The translations under genes and the position numbers were made by a program. From DASPSM01 sp036008465 (GTDB lineage Bacteria; Planctomycetota; Planctomycetia; Planctomycetales; Planctomycetaceae), in the NCBI GenBank assembly GCA_036008465.1, contig DASYNP010000175.1:1-64000 (forward strand): DNA of 64,000 bases, read 5' to 3'. The notes under the pieces are model-generated. The model was not told where the DNA came from, searched no databases, and saw only the letters and a list, made by a program, of their open reading frames with translations. This document shows, piece by piece, positions 17,191 to 25,874 of this stretch (the stretch's first letter is position 1; every line of letters starts with the position of its first letter).

Positions 17191-17946
17191 ATGGGCAGCC
17201 ATCAGCGGTGCTGGATTTGGGGCCGCATGCCCGTGATGGAAACTCTCCGCGCGGGACGCTGGCGGCCAATCGAAATCCAGCTCGACCAGCGGCTGCCTGC
17301 GAAGGACCGCAACGAAGTCCTCCGACATGCGGAGCGACTGGGCGTTGAGGTGGCTCTGTCGCCGGCCCCAGCGCTGGCACGCTTGTGTCATTCCGACGAG
17401 CATCAAGGCTACCTCGCCAAGATGCCGCCCTTCCCTTATGAACGACCCGTCGATTTGATCGAAGGCCGTCCGCCGCAGCCCTTCTACCTGATGTTGGATG
17501 CCATCCAAGACCCGTTCAACTTCGGAGCGATTCTGCGAAGCGCCGACGCGTTCGACGTCAACGGCGTGTTTGTGGGTGCGACGCAGCAAGCGGAGGTCTC
17601 GAGCCTGGTCGTCCGGGCCTCGTCGGGAGCCGTCAATCACGTGCGTGTGGCCAAGGTTCCGGACCTCGGTGAGTGGATCGTTCAGCTCAAGCGGGAAGGA
17701 GTGAACGTAGTCGGAACGTGCCCGACCGCGAAACGCGATGTCTCGCAAGTCGATTTCCGCAAACCCACAGCGCTAGTGTTGGGCAACGAAGCGGTCGGCA
17801 TCCGGTCGCAGATTCTGGATCTCTGCGACGACCGGGTCGCCATTCGACAGCGGGGGCGCGTGGGCTCCCTCAACGCGGCAGTCGCCGCGGGTATTTTGTT
17901 CTACGAGGTCTCGCGCCAGCGCTCAGGCGATAACGAAGACCAGTAG
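17191..17946 (+). CDS. SpoU/TrmH-family RNA 2'-O-ribose methyltransferase
   Basis: A 251-residue enzyme predicted to methylate a ribose 2'-OH in rRNA or tRNA using SAM. The SPOUT trefoil-knot motifs are clear: DAIQDPFNFGAILRSADAF (motif 1, catalytic Arg), ALVLGNEAVGIR (motif 2) and VGSLNAAVAAGILFYE (motif 3). The N-terminal region MGSHQRCWIWGRMPVMETL resembles the RlmB substrate-binding domain. The ATG at 17191 is chosen; an in-frame GTG at 17149 would add a basic 14-residue tail. The methylated nucleotide cannot be told. A second paralogue sits at 19439. Confidence 0.88.
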   Translation: MGSHQRCWIWGRMPVMETLRAGRWRPIEIQLDQRLPAKDRNEVLRHAERLGVEVALSPAPALARLCHSDEHQGYLAKMPPFPYERPVDLIEGRPPQPFYLMLDAIQDPFNFGAILRSADAFDVNGVFVGATQQAEVSSLVVRASSGAVNHVRVAKVPDLGEWIVQLKREGVNVVGTCPTAKRDVSQVDFRKPTALVLGNEAVGIRSQILDLCDDRVAIRQRGRVGSLNAAVAAGILFYEVSRQRSGDNEDQ

Positions 17947-18078
17947 TAGCTAAGGCGACTGAACTGCGCTCGCCGAATTGCGCGGGAACTTTTTTCGCGC
18001 CGCGACCGTCTATTTGGTGAGTGCTTTCAATCGGGTCCGGCCTTCTCGCCGGCATCTCTTTCCCGTAGGAGTGTTGCC

Positions 18079-19425
18079 ATGCGCAGCCCCATGCTCTCCG
18101 TGTTGACTGGTTTCTTGTTCGCGGTCAGTTGCATCGACTGTGTTGCCCAATCAGAACGAACGCTTCACACGTCACCCCAATCGATTGACGAAATCGGCTA
18201 CAGGGTCGGCGAGCCGATTCGGCATAAGAATCTCGCCATCTTTCCGGTCTTGTCCAAAACGGAGCAGAATGCGGACCGGTATATCACTCTCGATGAGGGT
18301 CTCCGGGCTCACTCGGTTGAAGTGGTCGAAGTCGGTGCCAATCGGAATGTCTGGCTCCCCGCCTTTGTGACCGAGTCAGCAGTTTTCGTCGAGGCGGCAC
18401 GCGCCCAGTCTGCCATGACGCGCCGGAATGCGCAGGTAGGCCGCTCGAACGCACAGGCAGTGCCTGCAAACGCTGACAAGGCGCAGCGGCGCGCGGCATT
18501 GCAGGCAACTCTCGCCTATTTTCAAACAAATGAGAATTCGGGAGCGAACGAAGTCAACCGCTTGATGGTCGTCAACCGGTCGAGCAAGCCGCTCTACCTG
18601 ATGCCCGGCGAAGTGGTCGTCGGTGGCGATCAGGACCGCACGATCGGGGAGGAAACCATCATTGAAGCGAATGGCAAACCGGTTTCCATCGATGTCTTCT
18701 GCGTGGAACACGGCCGGTGGGGCGGGCGCCAAGTCGCACAATCGGCGCCGTTACTGAGGGCGCTCGGCGGTGCCGCCACGCCCGCGGAGATCGAGTCATC
18801 GGCCCGGCGGGCGAAGGCCGGCGATTTCGTCGCCACGACCGGACCGCTCGGCAAGGCAGGTCGCGTTGCGGTCCAATCCGCCAAGAGTCAGCAGGCCGTC
18901 TGGGACAACGTCGCCAAGACGAACGCCGCGCTGAAGGTCGATTCGGAGTCGGGCGCGTTTACGGAGGCCTATGCGGCCAAACCGGTCCGTGACGACCTGG
19001 AACCCTTCGTCGCGGCACTCTCAGCAAAGGTCGGCTCGACAAGCCGCGTCGTCGGCGCGGTCGTCGCCATCAACGGAAAGATCGAATCGGTCGACGTCTT
19101 CGAGTCGACCCCGTTGTTCCGCAAGTTGTGGCCGAAGCTCTTGAAGAGTTACGCGCTCGACGCCGTCAGCGCTGACGCAGCTAAGCCGGCCTCCAAAAAC
19201 AATCAGGTGGGCCAGGACAAGTCTGTCTTCAAGGAAGCGAGCGTGGCCGACGCGTCTGCTTTTTTGTCGAAGATTCTGCAGGGTGCAGTCAGCGAAACGA
19301 AGCAGACCAAGAGCGGGTTGGTAGTTCAACATCGTGAAGCGAAAGACGTCACCAGCTATTCGGCGGGCGGAATGGGTGGAGGCATGGGCGGTGCCCCGAT
19401 TCATGCCGCCGGCTACTCCCGTTGA
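18079..19425 (+). CDS. secreted ARPP-1 (DUF6569-like) domain protein
   Basis: The 448-residue product begins with a signal peptide ending near CIDCVAQ. The core resembles the ARPP-1 domain: YITLDEGLRAHSVEVVEV, NEVNRLMVVNRSSKPLYL and GEVVVGGDQDRTIGEETII. The family has no established biochemical role. The C-terminus ends in a Gly-Met-rich tail. A GTAGGAGTG sequence before the ATG is a plausible ribosome binding site. It sits between two SpoU-type methyltransferase genes on the same strand, and the second starts only 13 bases after its stop. Cotranscription with the second is likely, but a shared function is not evident. Confidence 0.75.
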   Translation: MRSPMLSVLTGFLFAVSCIDCVAQSERTLHTSPQSIDEIGYRVGEPIRHKNLAIFPVLSKTEQNADRYITLDEGLRAHSVEVVEVGANRNVWLPAFVTESAVFVEAARAQSAMTRRNAQVGRSNAQAVPANADKAQRRAALQATLAYFQTNENSGANEVNRLMVVNRSSKPLYLMPGEVVVGGDQDRTIGEETIIEANGKPVSIDVFCVEHGRWGGRQVAQSAPLLRALGGAATPAEIESSARRAKAGDFVATTGPLGKAGRVAVQSAKSQQAVWDNVAKTNAALKVDSESGAFTEAYAAKPVRDDLEPFVAALSAKVGSTSRVVGAVVAINGKIESVDVFESTPLFRKLWPKLLKSYALDAVSADAAKPASKNNQVGQDKSVFKEASVADASAFLSKILQGAVSETKQTKSGLVVQHREAKDVTSYSAGGMGGGMGGAPIHAAGYSR

Positions 19426-19438
19426 TGCTTGGGTGGAA

Positions 19439-20236
19439 ATGCGCGGCTGCGTGGTGCATGCTCAGGCTGTGGCTGTCCAACTGCGAAATCCTCACAGTAT
19501 TCTGGCGACATTCGAGCGGCGGCCGGAGGCCGTGATCGATGTGCGATTGCCTGCCGGTCCGGCGTCGGATGCCTGGCGGGATGTGGAACAGCTCGCGAAA
19601 GCTCACCGCGTCCCAGTCGTTCGCGGCGCGACGCAGAGCGAGCGTGTTGGGCGACGCGGACAGCGGGAGGCGGCCGGTGGGCGCGGCGGGATTGCGGAAG
19701 CAACCGTGAAGGAGCGCCAGGACGTCCCGCTCGAAGTGCTGTTTGGAGGTGCAGCAGAGAACAAGCCGGTGGCACCGCGACTCTGGTTGGCGCTCGATCA
19801 GTTGCAAGATCCCCACAATGTCGGGGCAATCTTCCGCACGGCTGCTTTTTTTGGAGTCGCCGGGATCCTGCTAACGCGGGATCGTTCGGCGCCGCTCAAC
19901 GGGACGGTTTACGACGTTGCCTCCGGAGCACTCGAGGTCGTCCCCTTTTCGCATCCGGCCAACCTCATTCACGGGATCGAAATCGCCAAGGCCGCCGGAC
20001 TCTGGGTCCTGGGAGCGTCAGAGCACGCAACGCGCGACGTGAGCGAAGTCGATCGCGATCGCTCTTGGCTCCTGGTGTTGGGCAACGAGGATCGCGGATT
20101 GCGGCGATTGACTCTCGATAAGTGCGATGAAACGTGCCGCCTGACGGCGCGGGGCGAAATCGCGTCACTCAACGTTTCGGTGGCCGCCGGGGTGCTCATG
20201 GCTTTGCTGACGACTGGCGGCCGACCCACCCATTGA
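19439..20236 (+). CDS. SpoU-family rRNA methyltransferase (RlmB-like)
   Basis: A 265-residue SPOUT methyltransferase with the same three motifs as its paralogue at 17191: LDQLQDPHNVGAIFRTAAFF, LLVLGNEDRGLRRL and EIASLNVSVAAGVLMALL. The family 2'-O-methylates 23S rRNA (RlmB modifies G2251 in E. coli). The N-terminal substrate-recognition part is atypical, with a Gly/Arg-rich insertion near residues 62-80. The ATG at 19439 is preferred because GGGTGG lies just upstream and translation from the long open frame would overlap the preceding gene. RlmB is the likeliest identity of the two but is not proven. Confidence 0.85.
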   Translation: MRGCVVHAQAVAVQLRNPHSILATFERRPEAVIDVRLPAGPASDAWRDVEQLAKAHRVPVVRGATQSERVGRRGQREAAGGRGGIAEATVKERQDVPLEVLFGGAAENKPVAPRLWLALDQLQDPHNVGAIFRTAAFFGVAGILLTRDRSAPLNGTVYDVASGALEVVPFSHPANLIHGIEIAKAAGLWVLGASEHATRDVSEVDRDRSWLLVLGNEDRGLRRLTLDKCDETCRLTARGEIASLNVSVAAGVLMALLTTGGRPTH

Positions 20237-20582
20237 GCCGCTGGCATAGACGCTGCAATCACTCTATTCGGAACATTGCGATCTTGCGGCGTCCGAGGGT
20301 CGTCAGATCGTCTGTGTCTGCCGCTCTCGGCTCCTGTGCGAGGTAAGTGCCGGTAGGCACAGCCTGAACAGCCAGTACTCTCGGCAGGCATAGCCTGACC
20401 CTGCGAAAGCCTCGGCACGGGTGCGGTTGCTGGGGCCAGCAACGACCGGCACGGGCGCATCCTACGATCGTTGCCATCATCCAACCCGCATGGGTTCGTC
20501 CACCCTGGTCTTTCACCCCCGGTTGACCGCCGCAAGCCATGGACTAGCCTTCCCTTCGGATTGTCCCGCGGATTGTCCCAGC
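20237..20582. other. intergenic region with short repeats
   Basis: About 346 bases between the RlmB-like gene and the AAA+ ATPase. No gene was recognised. It holds two copies of a 16-base repeat and a compact hairpin, described separately. The last 60 bases presumably carry the promoter and leader of the ATPase gene. Confidence 0.55.
20352..20443. repeat. paired 16-base direct repeats plus hairpin
   Basis: GGTAGGCACAGCCTGA at 20352-20367 recurs as GGCAGGCATAGCCTGA at 20383-20398, 31 bases apart with 14 of 16 bases matching. A hairpin with an 8-base stem, GTTGCTGG and CCAGCAAC, follows at 20426-20443. The pattern resembles dispersed intergenic repeats rather than a coding feature or CRISPR. 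Confidence 0.6.
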
Positions 20583-22169
20583 ATGGCTGTTAAGGGAAAA
20601 CTGACTCCGGCCGAGTTCCTGGCCGCGCTCAAGGGTCGCAAGCCCCCCGCGAAGCGCGCTACGCCAAAACCCTCGGACGACGTCGACGACCTCGATCTCT
20701 CCGACCTCCAATCCCAAAAGGAAGTGTCGACCGAGGACGATGCGCGCCAAGAGACCGACGACGACGCGGTCCACGACGCCTGCTCGTCCGGCGATTACCA
20801 GGCCGGCAGCCGCTACGTCGGGCACTATGTCAAGCGCAACTCACGCTTGTCCGAATTGTTCGACCGCGTGAATACGCTGCTGGGCAGTGGAAGCCAGCAA
20901 GATCCCCAGCAACCGTTCCGCCCCAAGGCTCCCGAAACGCTTGAGGAAACCGGCCTGACCTTCGAAGAAGTCGAACGGCTGATTCTGAAATACCTGTTGG
21001 CCAAAGGATCCGGTCGCGGCCGCGGAATCGCCAATCAGGTCCGGCTTCCCTTTCAGATCACCGATCCCATCTTGAAGCAGCTCAAACAGGAGCAGCTCCT
21101 GTCGTTCAAGGGGGCCGCCGAGATGGGCGACTACGACTTCGCCATCACCGACTTCGGTCGCGAACGGGCCCGGCGTTACTCCGAAGAGTGCACGTACTTC
21201 GGCTCCGCGCCCGTCACCCTACCCGACTACTTGCAAGCGATGGCGGCCCAGAGCATCGCCAAGCAACAAGCCACCGAAGACGACCTGCGCCGCGCGTTCA
21301 ACGACCTGGTCATTTCGCAGCGGATGCTCGACCGCCTCGGGCCGGCGATCAATTCGGGCCGCGGCATGTTTTTGTTCGGCAGCCCTGGAAACGGCAAAAC
21401 CAGCATCGCTGAGCGCGTCACGCGGTCCTTCGGCACCACGATTTGGATTCCCCGCACGTTGGGCATCGACGGCGACATCATTCGCCTGTACGACCCTGGT
21501 GTGCACGATGCCGTCGAGACTGAAACCAATGAAGGCATTCTGAATCTTTCGGGCGTCGATCGGCGTTGGGTGCAAATCGTCCGCCCCACTGTGGCCGCCG
21601 GTGGCGAGTTGACCATGTCCGAGCTGGAAGTGCAGCAGAATGCCCAGACCAAGATTTGCGAAGCCCCGCTGCAGCTCAAAAGCAACTGCGGCGTGCTGAT
21701 CATCGACGACTTTGGTCGGCAGGTGATGCCGGTCGAGACGCTGCTCAACCGCTGGATTGTTCCGCTGGAAAAGCGGTTCGATTTTCTCAACATTCCCAGC
21801 GGCAAGAAAATCCAGGTCCCCTTCGACCAGCTGATTATTTTCTCGACCAATCTCGAGCCGAAGGCCCTCGTCGACGGCGCGTTCTTGCGGCGAATCCCAT
21901 ACAAGATCGAGGTCCCCGACCCGACGGAAGATCAGTTCCGCGACCTGTGCAAGTTGATGGCCCCCAACCTCGGGTTCGAATACGACAGCGAGGCGATCGA
22001 TTACCTGATCGAAAAGCACTACAAGCAGGGGGGACGCCCGTTCCGCGCCTGCCAGCCGCGCGACTTGATGTTGCAGGTCAAGAACTATTGCAGTTTCAAA
22101 CAAACCGCCAAGAAGCTGACCGCGGAGGCATTCGACGTTGCCATCGAGAACTATTTCTCGGTGATGTAG
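20583..22169 (+). CDS. AAA+ ATPase of unknown function
   Basis: The 528-residue protein has a Walker A motif GSPGNGKT at residues 266-273 and Walker B VLIIDD at about 371-376, followed by a sensor-1-like FSTN and an arginine pair in FLRRIPYK. A predicted winged-helix-like segment, LTFEEVERLILKYLLAKG, lies near residues 125-175, and the first 70 residues are acidic and low in complexity. The family is not recognised. The C-terminal GGRPFRACQPRDLMLQVKNY segment resembles the lid helices of AAA+ proteins. The ATG at 20583 is chosen because upstream codons look non-coding. The UbiB-like kinase gene follows after 129 bases. Confidence 0.8.
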   Translation: MAVKGKLTPAEFLAALKGRKPPAKRATPKPSDDVDDLDLSDLQSQKEVSTEDDARQETDDDAVHDACSSGDYQAGSRYVGHYVKRNSRLSELFDRVNTLLGSGSQQDPQQPFRPKAPETLEETGLTFEEVERLILKYLLAKGSGRGRGIANQVRLPFQITDPILKQLKQEQLLSFKGAAEMGDYDFAITDFGRERARRYSEECTYFGSAPVTLPDYLQAMAAQSIAKQQATEDDLRRAFNDLVISQRMLDRLGPAINSGRGMFLFGSPGNGKTSIAERVTRSFGTTIWIPRTLGIDGDIIRLYDPGVHDAVETETNEGILNLSGVDRRWVQIVRPTVAAGGELTMSELEVQQNAQTKICEAPLQLKSNCGVLIIDDFGRQVMPVETLLNRWIVPLEKRFDFLNIPSGKKIQVPFDQLIIFSTNLEPKALVDGAFLRRIPYKIEVPDPTEDQFRDLCKLMAPNLGFEYDSEAIDYLIEKHYKQGGRPFRACQPRDLMLQVKNYCSFKQTAKKLTAEAFDVAIENYFSVM

Positions 22170-22298
22170 CGCCCGCAAATTATGATCCCCTTGTCGCGGG
22201 GGAGAAGTGGCGCCGTTTAGAATGGGCCGTCGAGAATGCGCCAACCGCATTCTGGCATAACTCACTTCTCGAATGCCGACTCGGGAGACGTCCATCAC

Positions 22299-23966
22299 GT
22301 GGAGCCGCATCCCCTTCGCTTCCTCCGCAATCTCGGCCGTAGTGGCGAGATTGCCGCGGTGTTCGTCAAACACGGCTTCGGCGACATCGTCGATCAGATC
22401 CGGATGCAGCGCTACGTCCGCTGGGGCCGGCGAGTCATTTTGCGGCAGCCGAACGTGCCGGAAAGCCACGAGACGCGGGCCCGGCGCTTTCGGAAGGCGC
22501 TCGAAGACCTGGGACCCACGTTCGTAAAGTTCGGGCAGGTGCTGAGCACGCGCGCCGACCTGATTCCAGCCGACGTCATCGAAGAGCTGACTCGGCTGCA
22601 AGAGCACGTGAGGCCGTTTCCTTACGAGCAGGCGATCGAGCTGGTCGAGCACGAGCTCGGCCGGCCCGCCAGCGAGCTCTTCGCCGTGTTCGACCCAAAA
22701 CCGATCGCCTCCGCCTCCCTCTCGCAGGTGCACAAGGCGATCAGCCACGACGGGCGCACGCTCGCGGTAAAAATCCGCAGGCCTAACGCGCCGCGAGAGG
22801 TCGAGCGCGATCTGTCGCTGATGACCGAATTGGCGCTCTTGATTCAAAATCACGTTCCCGAGGCCGAAGTCTTCGATCCCGTGGGGCTCGTCAATCATTT
22901 CGCCCGCACGATCCGCCGTGAGATGGACTTCGTCCGCGAGGGGAGGACGATGGAGGAATTCGCGAGGTTCTTCCGCAACGACGCGACGCTGCACATTGCC
23001 AAGGTCCATTGGGACTTAACCAGCGAGGCGGTCCTCACAATGGACTTCGTCGACGGCTGCCGCATCGATGACCGCGCCGCGCTCGCCGCACGGGGCATTC
23101 AAACGCCCTTCTTGGCCGCCAACGGCGCGCGGATTTTTATGAAAATGGCTTTCGAGATCGGCGTGTTCCACGGCGATCCGCATCCGGGAAATCTCCGCGT
23201 CCTGCCCGACGGGACCATTGGCCTGCTCGACTTCGGAATGGTCGGCATTCTGGACGACGAAAAGCGCGAGCTCTTGGTCGATCTATTCGTGGCCGTGACC
23301 CGCCATGAAGTGGCCCGCGCCGTCGAACTGGTGCTGGCTCTCGGACAGCCCTTTCGTCCGGTCGATACGCCGCTTTTGCGGGCCGATGTCCGCGATTTCA
23401 TCGAGAACTACTATGGCGTCCCGTTGCAGCAGCTTCGCGTCGGGAGGATGCTGAGCGATTTTGCCGGGGTGATGCTCAACCATGGGATCCGCTGTCCCGC
23501 CGACCTGATGCTTTTGATCCGCTGTCTGGTGACGCTCGAGGGCGTCGGTCGCGACCTCGATCCTGCGTTCAATCTGGCGGCCCATCTGGCGCCCTTCGTC
23601 GAGCGCATCGTGTCCGAGCGATACAGCCCGCGGCACATGTTCGATCAGTTTGCTCGGGAGTCTCGCAACCTGGCTCGGCTGGCGAGGGACGTCCCCCATT
23701 ACATCGGGCGATCGTTGGAAAAACTGAGTAAAGACGAGCTCCGCGTGCAGTTCGAGCACACGGGGCTCGACCGACTGATGACGGAACTGGACCGCTCGAG
23801 CAACCGGGTGGTGATCGGACTGGTCGTTTCCGCACTGATTCTGTCGTCGGCACTTGTGCTGCGGACCGGGTCGGAATCGGTTTGGTTTACGGTGCCTCTG
23901 TTTGTTCTGTCGAGTTTGCTCGGGATTTGGCTGATTTACGGAGTCTTCCGCAGCGGCCGGCTTTGA
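22299..23966 (+). CDS. ABC1/UbiB-family atypical kinase
   Basis: A 555-residue protein of the ADCK/UbiB family, needed for ubiquinone or related isoprenoid-quinone biosynthesis or lipid homeostasis. The KxGQ signature is in LGPTFVKFGQVLSTRADLIP. The Ala-rich nucleotide loop is PIASASLSQVHKA, the invariant lysine is in LAVKIRRP, the catalytic-type motif is FHGDPHPGNL and the metal-binding DFG is in GLLDFGMVG. Two C-terminal membrane helices (residues about 510-550) anchor it. The start is placed at GTG 22299, with GGGAGA 10 bases upstream, since the upstream ATG at 22236 adds a non-family sequence. Confidence 0.9.
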   Translation: MEPHPLRFLRNLGRSGEIAAVFVKHGFGDIVDQIRMQRYVRWGRRVILRQPNVPESHETRARRFRKALEDLGPTFVKFGQVLSTRADLIPADVIEELTRLQEHVRPFPYEQAIELVEHELGRPASELFAVFDPKPIASASLSQVHKAISHDGRTLAVKIRRPNAPREVERDLSLMTELALLIQNHVPEAEVFDPVGLVNHFARTIRREMDFVREGRTMEEFARFFRNDATLHIAKVHWDLTSEAVLTMDFVDGCRIDDRAALAARGIQTPFLAANGARIFMKMAFEIGVFHGDPHPGNLRVLPDGTIGLLDFGMVGILDDEKRELLVDLFVAVTRHEVARAVELVLALGQPFRPVDTPLLRADVRDFIENYYGVPLQQLRVGRMLSDFAGVMLNHGIRCPADLMLLIRCLVTLEGVGRDLDPAFNLAAHLAPFVERIVSERYSPRHMFDQFARESRNLARLARDVPHYIGRSLEKLSKDELRVQFEHTGLDRLMTELDRSSNRVVIGLVVSALILSSALVLRTGSESVWFTVPLFVLSSLLGIWLIYGVFRSGRL

Positions 23967-24270
23967 CGGCACGAACGAGACCGGGCGAGCGTTGTCTCTT
24001 GGCCTCATTCCACAGCCGACAACCGCCCGCGCACCACCTGCGAGATTTTTCGCACCACTGAACCTTCAAGCGCGTGGGGATCTCACCTCACTTGCGCTGG
24101 GGCGTGTCGCGTTCGGGCAACGCGGCGCGCGCCGTGCTTGTGTCGCACAAATCGGCGCAATTGCCAATTTGCGAAAGGCCAACTGCGACCTATGTTTGAA
24201 ATAACATAGGTAGAAAAACTCTCATCCCGCGTTTGAACCCCTTGCGGAGGCAGCTCGCCGGAGGTAAGCC
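23967..24270. other. leader region of the Flp pilin gene
   Basis: About 304 bases without a recognised gene between the UbiB-like gene and the pilin. The only clear structure is an 8-base-stem hairpin at 24189-24210 and a strong GGAGGT ribosome binding site at 24260-24265. Confidence 0.55.
24189..24210. promoter_or_regulatory. inverted repeat upstream of the pilin gene
   Basis: CCTATGTT and AACATAGG form a perfect 8-base dyad separated by 6 bases, 60 bases before the pilin start. It could be a regulator-binding site or an mRNA leader hairpin. It lacks the GC-rich stem expected of a terminator. Confidence 0.5.
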
Positions 24271-24444
24271 ATGAAATGGTTAACTCGGTTTCTCACAGAA
24301 GACAGCGCTGCAACCGCGGTCGAGTACGCGGTGATGTTGTCGTTGATCTTGATGGCGGTTTTCGCGACCGTAGCCGCTCTTGGGCAGAACCTGTCGGGCA
24401 AGTACACGAACATCGAAGCCCAGATCACTGCCCACGGCGGCTGA
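24271..24444 (+). CDS. Flp-family type IVb pilin
   Basis: The 57-residue product starts MKWLTRFLTEDSAATAVEYA and continues into one hydrophobic helix, VMLSLILMAVFATVAALG. The ATAVEYA block with its Glu is the class III prepilin signature cut by TadV/PilD-type peptidases. Flp pilins polymerise into adhesive Tad pili. A strong GGAGGT ribosome binding site lies 5 bases before the ATG, consistent with high expression. No Tad assembly genes are in the window, so the secretion machinery must be encoded elsewhere. Confidence 0.92.
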   Translation: MKWLTRFLTEDSAATAVEYAVMLSLILMAVFATVAALGQNLSGKYTNIEAQITAHGG

Positions 24445-24517
24445 TCGTTCGCGTCAGAAATCGCTGATGGCTGCGTAGGCTAAGGCCTCCTCGCACGAAC
24501 GTCGGCAAGGACGCTCG

Positions 24518-25249
24518 ATGACTGCTCGCTGTTACATCGCCCTGGGAGGCAACGTCGGCGACGTCGAGCGGAGTTTCCGCGCAGCCCTGGCCGGCCTTGC
24601 TGCCACGCCAGGGATCGATGTTTTTGAGCTGAGCCCTGTCTTTCGCACCCAGCCGGTCGGTCAATGGGCCGGAGGCGAATTCCTGAACGCGGCCGCGCGG
24701 ATCGACACGGGGCTCGAGCCCCTGGCTTTGCTCGATGTCTTGCAGCAACTCGAACGCGCGACCGGCCCCAGAAAAGGGCCGCGCTGGGCGCCTCGGGCTC
24801 TCGATCTCGATTTGATCCTTTACGCCGATCGCACGATCGACCACCCGCGACTGCAGGTTCCTCACCCGGCCGCTTGGTATCGGCGATTTGTGCTCGATCC
24901 GCTCGCCGCGATTGCCGGCGACCTTCGGCATCCAAGCAAGGGCCAGTCCATTGCGGAACTGCGCGCGCGTTTGCTTCGTCGTCCGCTGCGCATGTCGTTA
25001 GTGGGTGCCTCGCGCTCGACCCGCGAGCGCTTGGTTCGACTCCTGTCCGGACCCGGAGTCGAGATCACCCAATGGCAAGCCACCCCGGCTCCCGATGAGT
25101 TGCCGGAGCTTTTGGCCTGGTTGGGGCCGGTCGAGGATGATCCCCAGCTGTGCTTCGATCTTTTGCCGCCGCTGCCGCGCCTCGACGTTTCTTCAGCCCC
25201 GGATCAAGTTGCGTTTTTACGCGATGTCCTGCATTCCGCTTTGGGCTGA
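24518..25249 (+). CDS. folK: 2-amino-4-hydroxy-6-hydroxymethyldihydropteridine pyrophosphokinase with C-terminal extension
   Basis: FolK transfers pyrophosphate from ATP to the pterin in folate synthesis. The signature is seen in CYIALGGNVGD, FRTQPVG, FLNAAARI and the PPPK block RWAPRALDLDLILYAD, with HPRLQVPHP and RRFVLDPLAAIA. The HPPK domain accounts for about 155 residues. The remaining 85 residues (LRMSLVGASRSTRERLVRLL onward) are an extension of unknown function, suggestive of a short kinase-like or regulatory module. AAGGA lies 7 bases before the ATG. It follows the pilin by 73 bases. Confidence 0.93.
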   Translation: MTARCYIALGGNVGDVERSFRAALAGLAATPGIDVFELSPVFRTQPVGQWAGGEFLNAAARIDTGLEPLALLDVLQQLERATGPRKGPRWAPRALDLDLILYADRTIDHPRLQVPHPAAWYRRFVLDPLAAIAGDLRHPSKGQSIAELRARLLRRPLRMSLVGASRSTRERLVRLLSGPGVEITQWQATPAPDELPELLAWLGPVEDDPQLCFDLLPPLPRLDVSSAPDQVAFLRDVLHSALG

Positions 25250-25484
25250 TTGCTGCATTGGCTAAGGCCAGGGGAATCCGCGGCCGCATTGCTGCTGCCC
25301 TTCTGAAGAGTTGTGCCAACCGCTCGTCGTCTGGTAGCCCCTGCGCTGAGCTGGTACGGGAGTTTGGCACGCCGCATGCACTTTGCTCATTTCCAGCAAA
25401 TTCGAACGAGGTTTGTTGCCAATCGTCAACAAAGGCGCTCGACCCCGTTGCTAAAATGAAACGTGATTTGCTTGGAATGACGCG

Positions 25485-25820
25485 ATGAGCACCCGGTTAA
25501 AAAAATTCGCTTCGATGGCTCGCCTGATGGCGACGCTCGCCGTCGTGATCGGACTCTGCCAGCTCGCGAATAACCGTGCGGCGGCCGACGATCAAGGATG
25601 GATGTTTCGCCGGTCCTATTTCAGTCACGTCCTGCCGCCGGAGATCCAGGCCCGGTACCCGGTCCCCGAGAGTCGATCTGCGTATCGGCGGCCGCTGGTC
25701 AACCTCGCGCCCGGCTTCGGCGTCCGCGGTAGCTACCGCTACAACCCGATCGAGATCTTCGACGGCACCTCGACCGACGTCGAGATTTACCGCCAGTTCT
25801 GGTTCCAGACGGAACCGTAG
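25485..25820 (+). CDS. small secreted protein of unknown function
   Basis: A 111-residue protein with an N-terminal hydrophobic signal (MARLMATLAVVIGLCQLA) and a probable cleavage after RAAA. The mature part is rich in Arg, Tyr and Pro (SYFSHVLPPEIQARYPVPESR, then GVRGSYRYNPIEIFDG). No family is recognised. The composition and single ORF between folK and the convergent enoyl-CoA hydratase gene support a real gene, but the function is unknown. Confidence 0.6.
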   Translation: MSTRLKKFASMARLMATLAVVIGLCQLANNRAAADDQGWMFRRSYFSHVLPPEIQARYPVPESRSAYRRPLVNLAPGFGVRGSYRYNPIEIFDGTSTDVEIYRQFWFQTEP

Positions 25821-25874
25821 GCTTGTCAGTGGGACAAACTCGCGCAGCGAGTGAAGGCCCACCAAAATTCACTA

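Noticed and set aside
21219..23009. 596-codon minus-strand frame across the AAA+ ATPase and UbiB-like genes
   Set aside because: Both plus-strand genes show clear protein motifs; the antisense product has repetitive charged sequence typical of a shadow frame.
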